Shown here: piece after piece, positions 34,079 through 45,146 of the stretch
How positions within the stretch are numbered: position 1 is the first letter of the stretch
Layout: every line of letters starts with the position of its first letter
Made by a program: the position numbers and the translations under genes
Assembly: GCA_001566295.1 (NCBI GenBank)
Contig: KQ964257.1
Coordinates: 682,001 to 746,000 of the forward strand
Origin: Microdochium bolleyi
Taxonomy: Eukaryota > Ascomycota > Sordariomycetes > Xylariales > Microdochiaceae
DNA length: 64,000 nt
Reading direction: 5' to 3'
The notes under the pieces: model-generated
What the model was told of the DNA's origin: nothing
Databases searched by the model: none
What the model saw: only the letters and a program-made list of their open reading frames with translations

Positions 34079-37000
34079 GGTATCTGAACCAGGGCAAAGG
34101 CATATCTAGGTAGCAATAAGGGGCCGGGTCACCGCTGGCAACGGAATCGAGGCTGCGCTGCGGGACTCAGTCCGCTCTCCTCGAATCTTGTCTGTCGTCA
34201 TCAAGGTCTTACGACGCTTCGCTCTTGCAGACGATCATAGCCACATCCACACAACACTTAGGGTCCACGAGACCGGGCGACGACTTCCTCATTCACCGCG
34301 GATAGGCCTTATGCCTTCCAAAGCTGAGACGGTCTCTGGGGTGATCCACAATGTAACGTGCCTGCGCCAGCCAGCCAGCTAGTCGAGAGCCCGTCCGGGC
34401 GGAAGCGGCCATAGTCGGGACCACCGGATGTTCGAATGGTTATCATTGTCCAGATCTGTTCCTGGCTGGGCACTAGGCTAAAATTGCTGATGTGTACTTC
34501 AAGCCTCGACCGTCAGCCACACGCACACACGCACGCACACAATTTCTCGCAGTCAAGAGTCCGTCAGTCGGTCCTTCCCTCTCACGCGACGCCTTCCAAG
34601 ACTGAGAGACTTCTTGAGAGAGAGACGTTCCCGAGCTGGCCGAGCTAGGCTGGGACGACCCCAAACCTGCCCGCCCGCCTCCTTACGCGGCTCAGGACTT
34701 CACGTGGACAAGAACGGCTTCTTCGCCCTTAGTTCGCCTTCCCAAATGCTCTAGCGTGGGGGAGGGTCTCTGGGCACTTCGAGCGCTGCGATTGGTCAAG
34801 TCGGGTATTGAGACTACTTATTTTAGTCTGATCCCCAAGCCTGTTCTCGCCAACTGCTCGGAGTCATCGGGGCGTTGCGCCATGGTTCGCCGCCAGGCTT
34901 GTTGGTTCGAGGCAAGGATCGTACGTTGGCAAGGCAGGCTGGCGGCAACTGCTTTCCTTGAGCATTCCTTTCGTGTGCCTTGGACGTGGACGGCTGGCTT
35001 CGCTGGCTATGCTGTGCTGCTATGCTCTTACCATCGGAAGGCCGGGTGATCTGCTTCGTCATCCCCAAGATCGTACTGATTCCTAGGTCCCGGGAGACTA
35101 CGGAATCCCATGGGGCCCGTACAACTACTAGCGGTAGTGGTGGTGGTGGGCTCGGATGATCAGCCTCTGGTTATTGCTTGTGAGTTACTAATCTCCCTGC
35201 ATGCGAGAGACCCTGGGACATGACTGGGTTGAGCTAAAGTAATTTATGGGGTGACATTCCGAACCCCAGTTCTTGCGTGTGCGCAGTAAGCACAGCGAGT
35301 ATCATGGGGAAAGACCCTGGGAAAACGAGGCTGGTTCTCCGCGGGGCGGGTGCAGGGCATCCCTGAGACTGGCGAACGTCGATCCTCGTGACTGGCCAGG
35401 TGTAAGAGTCTATGGTCCTGTCAAAGTCCCTTGAAACGCTGTCGCGCAGGCAGATACTTGAAGCACTCGCGAAGCGCACTAGAACGGGTTGGTTCAGGGG
35501 CTTGCCACGGCGCGATGGATGATGTGCAGGCAGGCCGCCCAAGCACGGGATCAGTTCCGTTGCCCCTGTGGGTGGAGCACCGAGCTCAGCAGCACCATCG
35601 GAACATATTTGGAGAGTAACTCGTGGGGAAGCATGGATGTGGAATGTGCCTGCGGACACAGCTCAGCTCATGACTAGTGTGAAGCTGTTGCTACTCTTGA
35701 AACGTTTTGCGAGCTTGAGTATTTCTGCTCATCTCGGAATGCCAGCAAGACTACACGCTCTGTTGGTTATACCTTGAGAAACAAATGAATTCATAATTCA
35801 TGGTCGACTTGCCACTGTGATCGTCATGTTCATGTCCTTGAATACAGGCTGAAATGTCTAACAGAAAAGGTACTGAGATCACGAACCCGGAAAGAAATGG
35901 CTCGGGCAACTCAGCAGGGGACCATCATATCCGATATCTGGCATACCCTGGATGGCAAAGCTCGGCAAGCACTGAAGTTGAGCTGGGTCGATCGATGTCG
36001 CTTACAGGAGGGCTTGTATCTCTTATCGCCAAAGCGCTAGCTTGTCGTCTCCCTCCCTTTACATGTCTGCGAGCCTCTCTGCACGAGTTTCAAACTGGGG
36101 CTCATCGGTTCCACCACGCCATCGTCCCTCATAGATTTAGGATTAGATCTCATAGTCGATACAGTGTGACCTACAGGACAAAGTATTTCTATGTCGCTCC
36201 TTGCTAGGAGAGGGCAACCATTGCCAATGTTCGTGGTGTATGTCTCCCTCATCACGGGACACAAAACCCAGTGACACGAAGGCAGTTGTGTACTGAGGGT
36301 CCCTTCAACCTTGCTGATTGAAGAAGCCTGGCGCAGGCTGTCAGGCTGCCAGCTTCCGAAGCCATCAGCGAACATGACATGAGCATGGTCAAAGTAGGAC
36401 CTGACTAAGGCAATATCTGGTCAGTCGGTATCTGGTTCGGATCATTTGAACAAGCCGAGACACGGAGCTCTAGACGAAGGCGAGTACGCGGCTTCACCTT
36501 CATTGTCACATCCTGTCATGCTATGGCTTGTGTATGCGAGCGTAATTTCCTGATCGACGATCTGCGACATTCGAAACAATATACAGGAACAAAGAGTGGT
36601 ATCACCAGATGCCCTTGTCGATCGGATTTCAGATCAGCTGAATAGCCTCGAAACAGAAAAGGGCAAGGTTCAGAGCATCGACCATCAATGACGAATCTTC
36701 GCAAGGGGACGAGGTGCCACAGTCGCCGTGCATGTTTGTGACGACCTGAGGGAATCCCCCTGGCTTGGCCGGGCCACACGACCGAACTGTGCTTCGGTGC
36801 ACAGCTAGCGAACTCTACTCGGTGCTTTAAGAAGTTGTCAAAGTGAGCCTTTTCACAAATGGTGAATACGCTCGGCAGTCGACTTGTTAAATGACAAAAA
36901 GTAACATTCGGTGAAGAGACAGAAGAGAGCCTTGGTATTCGCGACTTTGCGACGGCGCACTTATATACACAATGACATGGCTTCATTTGTCTCTTTTTTT

Positions 37001-37236
37001 CATTATCATTTTTGCTTAGGTATCCTGCAATAGACCTGAGGAGTCGAAAAGTCTCGCAATTGTCCAGAAAAAATTTCGATTTGGGTTCTCAATATGTAAA
37101 ATGTGAAGTTGCTGTGCTCCTGGCTGAAAGAGGCTTCTCATGGCTTTCCCCCCATCCCCGGTCTTCTTAGACAGTCCATCCCGACGGCCCTCCGAATTCC
37201 CGGAGCCAGTATCCTGAGAACGTCCTCTCCCGCTGC

Positions 37237-38286
37237 TTAGTTCTGCGTGGGTGTAGTGAAAATCGACCCCTTGGCATCACACCACTGCACCCAGCCGTTG
37301 AGCGCGTACAGAGCCAGGATGGTCGAGAAGTCGGCCTCGCCGGCCGCGCCGCAGTGCTTGGCCCGGACCGCCGCGTCGGTGAAGCCTTCCTTGTCGCCCT
37401 TCCAGTACTTCTCCTCGTCCGGGTACTCGACGTGGAAGACGGGCTTGTTGAGCTTGGTGAAGGCGGCGGCCAGGGTCGCGCAGTCGCCCGCCCAGACGGA
37501 GCACTCCTCGTTGACGGAGAACTGGACGAGGCCGGTCACGTTGGCCGCGATGTCGCCGGCGTTCTTGAGCCCCATCGCCATGTTCCACTTCTTGGCCTCG
37601 GCGGAGAGGAAGCCGACGTAGTTGATCGCGTCGGTCTCGGTCAGTGGGGTCTTGAAGCCGCCACCCTTTTGGTTGTTCTGATGGTGGTGGCGGTCAGCAT
37701 GTTAGTCTCCATCCAGAGCCATTGCCTGTTCTCGTAGTGCTTGCAAAGGGATCTTGCAACTCCCGTCCTCAGCTGCCCGGCAAGTCAATTCTGTGTTGTA
37801 GGGGAAACTCACGTAGGCATCCATGTTGTCAGGATCGATGGCATCACAACCCATATCGGCCGCCAACTTGATCCTCTTGGCCATGATGCTCCTCACATTG
37901 TCGCTGTTTGTGTTGAGCCACCTCTCATCAGGCCAATCCGGCAGGGAAGCGCCCAGGTCAGCGGTCTTGAACTGGCCCGAGTCCTGGCGGTACGGCTCGT
38001 AGGTGCCCGCGCTGAAGTAGCAGATGACCTTCTTGCCCAGCCCGTGCAGCCGGCCGATGACGCGCTCCTTGTCCTTGCCGTTGTCCGTGTTGGTGAAGAG
38101 GTCGATGTCGTAGACGGCGACGTCGGGCGTCATCTTGTTGTTGACGACGGCGCGGGTCATGTCGAGGGGCTTCTCGAGGACGAGCTGCCAGGTCGTGCCC
38201 TTTGTGGGTTGCCAGAGGGCCGACGCGCCGTGGCTAGCAGCCAGGAGGTTGGCACCGATGAGCACGGCAATGTTGTTGGCCTTCAT
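37237..38286 (-). CDS. Secreted GH114-type glycoside hydrolase
   Basis: Likely endo-alpha-1,4-polygalactosaminidase fold (TIM barrel), acting outside the cell on galactosamine-containing polymer. Exons 38286-37813 and 37677-37237 (135 bp intron, phase 0) give 304 residues. A signal peptide covers about residues 1-23 (hydrophobic, ending ASHGASA). Family-typical strands are TWQLVLEKPLD, DVAVYDIDLF, KKVICYFSAGTYEPYR, PDERWLN, CDAIDPDNMDAY, NMAMGLKNAGD, FSVNEEC and KPVFHVEY. Conserved Asp residues in DIDLF and DPDNMD are probable catalytic or binding positions. The start was chosen because it begins a good signal peptide and lies 121 bp below a TATATAAG box. Fungal GH114 enzymes (Ega3 in Aspergillus) process galactosaminogalactan. 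No cluster genes for that polymer are next to it. Confidence 0.85.
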
Positions 38287-40504
38287 CTTGAGGGAATGAA
38301 ACTGCTGGAGTCTTAAGGGAATGGCGCTGAAGCTGGAAGAATGTTGAGCTGTCCTTTTCGATGGTCGACTATCACAGGATTTCACCAGGTGAGAGAACCA
38401 CGAAGGCTTATATACACATGGCCATACTGTAGTGTGCGTCCATCTCAGTATATCCAAAGGATCTGAAGGATTGCACCCATCTTGTCAAAGTGAGACTCTT
38501 GTCATCCCGAATACGGGCCCAATCAGCTCTCCCCGGCCCGTGCCTCAGGCACAGATGGGGATCATGATGGGAGTATTATTCATCATCTCCATTGGCTCAT
38601 AATTCCGATCTTGGCAGGACTACCACACCATGAGCTTACTGGGCCCTGGATCAAAAGCGGAGATCGTGAAACGGTCGACAGGGGGAGCTCAGATCTAGCT
38701 CAGAAGTCCTTGGCGGTCTGTGAGACTTTCGTAACAGGGATCTATCCAGTCACTCATCAAGTGGGCCGATCCTTCTCAGCATGGCCTGAATAGGAATTGG
38801 GGGGTTGCCGTGGAAGAAAGGCTCACGGTGTCAGGAGACCACCACTGTAAGAGTTTAAGAGGAACGACGTCGACAGCTGACGCAACCCTATATTTGCCGG
38901 CCTTGGCCTTGGCCGGCGAATCTCACCGCGGACTTTGGCTGACATGGCCGTGGTGTCCAAAAAGCCTTCTCAAGGCAACGAACAGGCTGCGAGTACTGCT
39001 ATCCCGTCACTACCATGGCGGGCCCGCGGAGAAAGTCAGCCGCCAAAATACGCACAACCCTACATGTTCTCTCCGCAGACCTAGACGGGACCCCACAAGG
39101 CTGGCTCCCGCGCAAGATGGCTGTGTGCAGCGGCTATGTCGGATGTAACAACCATTTCGGAATCCTACCGGAGGAGAGCATGTTAGTATGCAACAAGGTC
39201 AGTACTTAGTAGTACCCACTATTGAGTGCTGCAAATCCTTCAGCTTTCGACTTTCGCGGCCAATGGGCTCCAGACCACGGGCCGTGCCTGAGAAGGATCG
39301 TGGTACCTCCATTGCTATCCCATCAGCACCTTTTCTAGCTCCGCCCAGCCGCGTCACCCACGCAGCAGATACCCTTACGCATGGAATCGTCTGTTCTACA
39401 AAGAATACCACTTGCGTAACGACCAAGCAGGACCTTGACCGCTACCAACGAGACTCCAGGGGACTGACCTCGGCCCCCACGGGGTTGGTCTCTTCTGTTA
39501 GTATACCTCCTTCTTTTGCTCCTCTTCTTCCTCCTACGGCGGCCCGGGCATCGACCAAAGCAGTAACAAGGTCCCTACTCCTCAGGTCCCCGAGAAACCC
39601 ACGTGCCTGTGGCCATCCTCCGGTGTTGTTCTGCACCCATGCCACATCGTGCATGTTGGATCCCCTCTGCGCCGCGCCCCGTAAATCAAGATCCTGACGG
39701 GACTATCCGTTCGTGGGGGCTGCCGCCAAAGCCGGCACATGCCGCGCTCAGCGCCCCTTGTCTGTCTGTCCCTTTACGCAGGAAGACCTCGCAAGCGAAA
39801 CAGAAAAGGAAAGTGACACACATGGGAGGACATGGTCCACGTCGAGAAAAGAAGTCCTCAGGCACGGTGTCCCGTGCTCGGTACCACGTCGACCGAGGAC
39901 AAACCGAGGACCGGCAAGCAATGCTGGCGGCGGCTGGCTGGTACCTTAAAGTACATAATCCCAAGCTCGGCGACCATGGCTGCTTGCTTGTGGCTACCGG
40001 GTGACTGGTTCAGTCAGAACTTCATATGCTCACAAATGGCTTGCTTCGGGAACATGTAGCTCAGAACAAGAGTGTCAAATAACAAGGTATCTAAAAATTT
40101 CGTTTACGCTTGCCAAAAAATGCTACAATGGACCATACTGCGTACACGTAACCTGTCCAGCTCTGCGTGCCCGCTTTCCATCCACGCGCGCGTGCTGTGC
40201 TATATGCAAAAAAGACAAAACCGTCTTCCCACGAAGTTATCGCTGTGCGCTCAACCCATGCGTTCTATAAGAGGCTGACCTTCGTGAATGCTGCCAGCGA
40301 TACACGTGAAATCGTGTACCGGACTGCTTGCTCTCCACCCTCGCCACTTTCTTGTCCGACGACTCAAAGATTCAAGAGCATCACAACGGCCTCGATGCAC
40401 CAGACGAACCAGACCGTCACCCTCCTCACGACCCACGTCGTCAGCACGACACCCTCAACGCCGAGCAGCAGCACGCGGACGACTGCCAGCACGCCCAGCT
40501 CCAG
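38287..40504. other. Intergenic region
   Basis: No gene is supported. The left end is the GH114 promoter with a TATA box; the right end is the VAM7 3' UTR and is AT-rich near 40.0-40.3 kb. Short frames here are featureless. Confidence 0.5.
38407..38414 (-). promoter_or_regulatory. TATA box of the GH114 gene (TATATAAG)
   Basis: TATATAAG on the minus strand, 121 bases upstream of the chosen start codon. The spacing fits a core promoter with a leader of roughly 80-90 bases. Confidence 0.6.
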
Positions 40505-41623
40505 TCAGGAGATCTTCTTTGTGCGGTTCTTGGCCACGGTGATCTTGCCCGACGTGACGTCGACCTGGTGGTTGACGTGGTCGAGCATCTCGGTCTGCTC
40601 CTCGACCTCGCGGTGTATGTTCTCGGCGATCTCGCGCTGCCGCCGCAGGATCTTGGCCAGCGCGTCCACGTCCTCGTCCTGCTCGTCCATCATCTGCCGC
40701 TGCAGCTGCACGACACCGTCGTTGTCGAGCTCCCGCGTGCGCTCCGTCTCGGGGAGCGGCGCGCCTAGCACCCTCCCGCCTGCTCGCGGCTTGCTGTTGC
40801 CGCCCAACAGAGCGGCCTTGTCGGCTGCAGACGGCATGGTCTTTTGTGACGTCCTCGCACTCGCGGATATCGTGGCGCTGAGCTTTTCGAGGTCTTCCCG
40901 CTCCACCCTGGCGGCTGCGATGAGATCCTTTCGCCGCCGTATTTCGCCATCGCCGATCCGCCGCGAGTCCTGGATGTATCTCAGCCCTTCCGCGAGCACC
41001 GTCAGCAGCCCGCCGGCCTTGACGAGGGCCTTCTTTGCTGCGGACCCGGCCTCGAGTGCGCTCGAGTTGTCCGCCGCGCTGTCACGCTTAGCCAAGCTGC
41101 GCCGCGCCTCCTGGAAGTCCCGCTTCATCTCGCCGTGCAGGTCGAGCCACGTGCCCGGGTCCTGGGCCGCGGCCTTGTTGGCGGCGTCCTTGTTGGGCGG
41201 GATCCGCCCGTAGCCGGCCGTGCCGCCGGTGCGGACGCTCGCGGCGCTGTTGCCCGTGCTGTTGCCAGTGTTGGGAAGGTTGAGGAACGTGCGCCAGGCA
41301 GAAGTGTCGCGCCACCGGCGGTCCGGGGACTCGGCGATGGCGCGCATGTAGGACTCGAGCCCGTGCCGGCGTGTCTCGGTCAGCTCGGGCGACGAGACGG
41401 TCGACTTGAACCACGATTTGCCAGGGAGCGGGTTTGGAGGCGGTGAGCCGACATGTGAGGTGAGGGCCTGGTGCAGCGTGGCGAAGTCTGAGTAGCGCTT
41501 CTGGACGACGAACGTGCGAAGGGGCAGCCGCAGGGTGATGTTGTAGAGGGTGTAGGGCTTCGAACTGTCGGACGGCGTATGTAGTGACGTCGAGGGGATC
41601 GTGATCTCGGCTGGAGGTGCCAT
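40505..41623 (-). CDS. VAM7: Vacuolar Qc-SNARE VAM7 (PX + SNARE domains)
   Basis: Soluble SNARE needed for homotypic vacuole fusion; it binds PI3P through its PX domain and joins Vam3, Vti1 and Nyv1. Single exon, 372 residues. The PX domain spans about residues 5-117, with the phosphoinositide-binding RYSDF motif and the Pro-rich loop (NPLPGKSWF). A low-complexity Thr/Ser/Asn-rich stretch follows, then a central helical part. The C-terminal SNARE motif covers about residues 305-368 (near ILRRQREIAENIHREVEEQ), with a Gln in the expected zero layer. There is no transmembrane helix, as in yeast Vam7. The layout and length match fungal Vam7 closely. Regulation is not visible. Confidence 0.9.
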   Translation of the reverse strand: MAPPAEITIPSTSLHTPSDSSKPYTLYNITLRLPLRTFVVQKRYSDFATLHQALTSHVGSPPPNPLPGKSWFKSTVSSPELTETRRHGLESYMRAIAESPDRRWRDTSAWRTFLNLPNTGNSTGNSAASVRTGGTAGYGRIPPNKDAANKAAAQDPGTWLDLHGEMKRDFQEARRSLAKRDSAADNSSALEAGSAAKKALVKAGGLLTVLAEGLRYIQDSRRIGDGEIRRRKDLIAAARVEREDLEKLSATISASARTSQKTMPSAADKAALLGGNSKPRAGGRVLGAPLPETERTRELDNDGVVQLQRQMMDEQDEDVDALAKILRRQREIAENIHREVEEQTEMLDHVNHQVDVTSGKITVAKNRTKKIS

Positions 41624-42217
41624 CGTGACCTGGTGTGTCGAATGTGGAGAGTGTGTCTGGCTGATGCTGATGGATCGTGCAAATAGGTCGGGCTGATATG
41701 ATTGACGTGGGAGTGCTTCGCTGCTGGCTCGGAGATTGGACGTAAAGGAAGACGCTTGTGCAGTGCCACGTCCGAGGCAGGTTGTGAAATGTGACAGAAT
41801 AGAAGAAGAGCGGAGGGCATGGAGGAGACGGTTGTGAATTGCTCAGGTGAGCGTCCCCGTGCCGGTGCCTGCATGACGACAGTGGCCCTGGCTGGTCGCC
41901 TGGCCCAGCAGCTCGGGCCGCCAGTTCGGGGGGTCTGCGCCAAGTGCCCTTTAGTGCCGCCTGCAATGAGGGTCAGCTCTGGTGAGGTAGTGCAATGGTA
42001 GGCAACCGTGACACATTGACAATCGGGATTGCTTCCTCGACATCATGGCCAGGCAAGGATAATGTATTGCCCTGGATCCGGCCTTGTCGGAGCGACTGAA
42101 GCATGTCTCTCGTATACGGCGTGCACAATATGTCGTCCCTTTGTCTTATGTTCTTTGCACAAATGTTCCACGTGTGTTTGAGGGATCTTCAATGGTATGG
42201 AGCATACGTGCGACCTC
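41624..42217. other. Intergenic region
   Basis: Lies between the VAM7 start and the 3' end of the short-chain dehydrogenase, both on the minus strand. It presumably holds the VAM7 promoter and a short 3' UTR. No gene is seen. Confidence 0.5.
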
Positions 42218-43141
42218 CTATGCAATAGACATCTTCATCCCGCCGTTCGCACACACCACACTGCCCGTCGTCCAGCCCGCCTCATCCGAGCACAGCATCT
42301 CAATTGTGCCTGCGATCTCAGAGGTGAATCCTGGCCGGCGCCCTCCCATCTCCTCCCTGACCAGCTTGTCAAACCTCTCCGCGTCTCGCTCCCCAGCCCG
42401 CGCCTTCACCTCCTCCTCCCCATCGTAAGCCGCAAGCGGCGCCGCGTCCACATATGGCTGGTTGATGTCCCAGAACTTCCTCCCGGCCTGCGCGTACATA
42501 TCCCCCCACGCCGGCCCCGGGTTCACCGCGTTGACGGTAGCCCTGGACGCCAGCTCGCGGCTCCAGCAGCGCGTCATGGCCTCGAGCGCGGCCTTGGTGC
42601 CCGCGTAGACCGACTGGCCCTCGTAGCCGATCGACGAGGAGACACTCGACACGTTGACGACCCGGCCGGACCGGTCGTGCGGGAGGAACGGCTGCACGGC
42701 CTGCATCAGGAGCAGGGGCGCGAGCACGTTGACTTTGTACACGCGGTCGAACTCGACCTCGGAGATGGGGCCTTGCTCCGGGTCATTGAGGAACTGATTC
42801 GACGCGACGCCGGCGTTGTTTACCAGGATATCGATCTGGAGCTTCTGCTGCTGCTCTTGACCGCGATACGAATTGAAGAAGTCTGAAGCGGCTTGGACGA
42901 TCTGGTCAGAAGCTTCAGCGCCCTTTGAGAGATCTGCCTGGGCTGAGGAGCAGTGAATGCCATGCGCGGACGCGAACTCCTCGCAGAGAGCCTTTGTCGG
43001 CCCCGTGGAGGAGTCTGAGGTGTAGACGAGCAACAAGTTGCATCCCCTGGCTGCAAGCCGGCGTGCAACGGCCTCGCCGATGCCGCGGGAACCGCCTGTG
43101 ACGATGCCCAGTTTGCCGTCGTGGGTGCGTCTGGTCGCCAT
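42218..43141 (-). CDS. Short-chain dehydrogenase/reductase (classical SDR)
   Basis: NAD(P)-dependent oxidoreductase with a Rossmann fold. Single exon, 307 residues. Cofactor motif TGGSRGIG lies at about residues 15-22, the NNAG motif at about 108-111, a catalytic Ser in VNVSSVSSS, and the YxxxK pair as YAGTK. The PGP segment (NAVNPGPAWGDMY) follows the catalytic motif as in the family, and the C-terminal VVCANGG is typical. An insert of about 20 residues (Glu/Lys/Arg-rich) before the C-terminal part is somewhat longer than in small SDRs. The first ATG begins directly before the fold, so the start is likely right. Substrate is unknown, and no pathway partner is adjacent. Confidence 0.88.
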   Translation of the reverse strand: MATRRTHDGKLGIVTGGSRGIGEAVARRLAARGCNLLLVYTSDSSTGPTKALCEEFASAHGIHCSSAQADLSKGAEASDQIVQAASDFFNSYRGQEQQQKLQIDILVNNAGVASNQFLNDPEQGPISEVEFDRVYKVNVLAPLLLMQAVQPFLPHDRSGRVVNVSSVSSSIGYEGQSVYAGTKAALEAMTRCWSRELASRATVNAVNPGPAWGDMYAQAGRKFWDINQPYVDAAPLAAYDGEEEVKARAGERDAERFDKLVREEMGGRRPGFTSEIAGTIEMLCSDEAGWTTGSVVCANGGMKMSIA

Positions 43142-45146
43142 CTTCTTTGAAGTGGTTGACGGGAATTGGTTGGATCTATGGCCGAGGACTTCGACGAGGA
43201 TCGTGCTCCCAGCTGGGGGTAGACATCTTCATCTTCAGGACCGCATCCAACGTGCATGTGTGCATGCCCGATCCCTCCGTTTTGCGGAGGCGGAGCTACC
43301 ACAATGGATCATGAGGGGTCCCTTGTGATGTCAGTGTGGGTTTTAGGGGTCCCGCCATCGCAGCATCGTAGGGTAACATTCTACTGCTGAGTTGCTACGC
43401 AGTATGTGTGATGGCCACGAGCAGTCAGGCACGAAGCTTTGGATGTGTTGTCAGCAAGTGGCAGCTCGCGAAGCCTCCAGATGAGGCTGACCGTTGAATG
43501 CACGTCCGCAAGGCTGAAGGTCTCCAGGGATCCAACCAGCACGGTGGCCGGCAGTTCAACTATACTCTGTGCAACCCCAGGAATGGCAAACGCCATGGAA
43601 TGATGCGATCGTGGACCTGCATCCCGCAACACCCATCGGGCTGGATTTCTTGTTTTCCCCGAGTGTCGGGATCTGGGTTTATGAGCCCATTTTTGAGTTT
43701 CTGACGCTCTGAGCTGTTGTGTTGGTCAATTGAGTGCATGAATGGCGTGCTCACATCCTGCCACGAGCTAGCGTCCCCGGGGAAGACGAGGCGCTGTGCC
43801 GGCCGGAGAGTTTGCTGAAGACTGCGAGCATGGCGCAATGTGCTCGTGACCTCGAGTGCTGTCTGGGGTCTGATGTTAGTGAGTCCTTGGCTTGCCTGTG
43901 CAGGCAGGTCATTTGCACTGCACGGGAAGTATGCCCCAGGGTGCTTCTGCGAAGTTGCTGTGGAGGTGGTGGTCCAGAGCGAATCCAGGACACACCATTA
44001 GGTAAGACTTCTGCTTGTGCGTGCCGGCACTGTCCTTGGGTGAAAAGCACAAGCTGGCGACGACCAAGTTGTCACTCATCCAGATCCCCATGGACCAGCG
44101 ATCCTGCCGGCCCTCGTCCAGGCTGGCCCTCGCCGCCGGCCAGGACAATTTCTCGGAGCGCATGAATCAAGATTGTCCCTCAGGGAGGAGGAAAAGAGCT
44201 CCACCGTCGCAGGGCACGGGATCGTGGGGTACGGAGTCGTCCGTACCAAGGTGCAGCCCGACAGCCGCGGAGTGGCGCCCAATCATGGTCGCGCGGCTGT
44301 CGGTTGGCGCAATCCTGGGCCGGGTTGCACCAGGTTCGCCAATTGGCCTGCTGAGATGGCACAATATGGTATCATCGCCCAGCAATCTTGGACTGACTGG
44401 CGGTGAAACAGGAGGTGCTCAACAGACTCGCACTTGCAATCCATTCGTTCGCTGTGGACCTTGATGAGAGCCCCGAGCGAGGTCGGCAGGCTGGTGCCCA
44501 GCCGGGTGTTATCTCTGTCGCGAGTCCTTGGTCGTGCCTGTGCCCTGTGTCCTGATAGCCCCCACCCGAGCTGCGCTTGGCCCTTTGACGGGCGCCGCCT
44601 CCCACCCTCCAAGCCCAGTCCCAAGCTGCAGAGATCAGCCGCCTCGCGTAGCCTCCCCCAGACCGGTCTCTGCTCAAGCTGCAGGCGGTGTGCTTGACGA
44701 CGGGAAATAACAAACTGAGTCGGCCATCCTCGTGTTGCCTGTCGCCTGTCGCCTCTCTGCGTTCCCGGCCGAACTGTCCAGCGGGGCTTCTCCGCAAAAG
44801 CCAAAAAGTGTTCACAGCGCCCGGCAGTCCAGTCCTTGGTCCCTCCTCCACCAGATCCGCAATCACACCATCGCTCGCCATCTCCTCGTCCAGCCTGGGC
44901 CCGGACTCTTCCCACAACACTGCCCGCCTAAACCTCGAGTCCTGCTCGAGCACGCCATCCCTCGCCTTTCGCCGCTTCTCAGCACCACTTGCGCCTCGAT
45001 GGCCGGCACTTGATCAGAGGCCTATCCTCGAGGGCTGCACCCAGACTTCTTCTTGCCAGTTCCCCAACCAGCCACCTCTTGCGCAACCCACGACCGGACA
45101 CACAACGCCCTTCCTCCTGCTTGTTTACGAACCCGACTTGGAAGTC
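43142..45146. other. Divergent intergenic region
   Basis: Two kilobases between the SDR start (minus) and the SconB start (plus). Frames here are short or low complexity. The last about 450 bases are C-rich and probably the SconB leader. No gene is supported. Confidence 0.5.

Larger units (their letters stand above)
28624..37236. other. 8.6 kb gene-poor region
   Basis: No gene can be supported on either strand. Open frames up to about 300 codons exist, but they are Arg/Pro/Cys-rich, overlap one another on opposite strands, and lack domain-like segments. The left 0.9 kb is low-complexity (GAC and CA/CT-rich) and fits a long promoter or leader of the zinc-finger gene. The middle (29.5-33.7 kb) is of ordinary GC content, so it is not RIP-mutated. 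From 35.7 kb the DNA becomes AT-richer. Short palindromes and a tandem duplication occur at 33.75-34.1 kb. Two TATATAAG-like boxes near 36.96 kb (minus) and 38.41 kb face left. Confidence 0.55.

Noticed and set aside
34880..34925. tRNA-like GGTTCGA string
   Set aside because: The surrounding bases do not form a five-pair T stem or an acceptor stem.
28624..37236. RIP-mutated transposon remnants
   Set aside because: GC content is ordinary over most of the interval and no transposase or reverse-transcriptase motif was seen.
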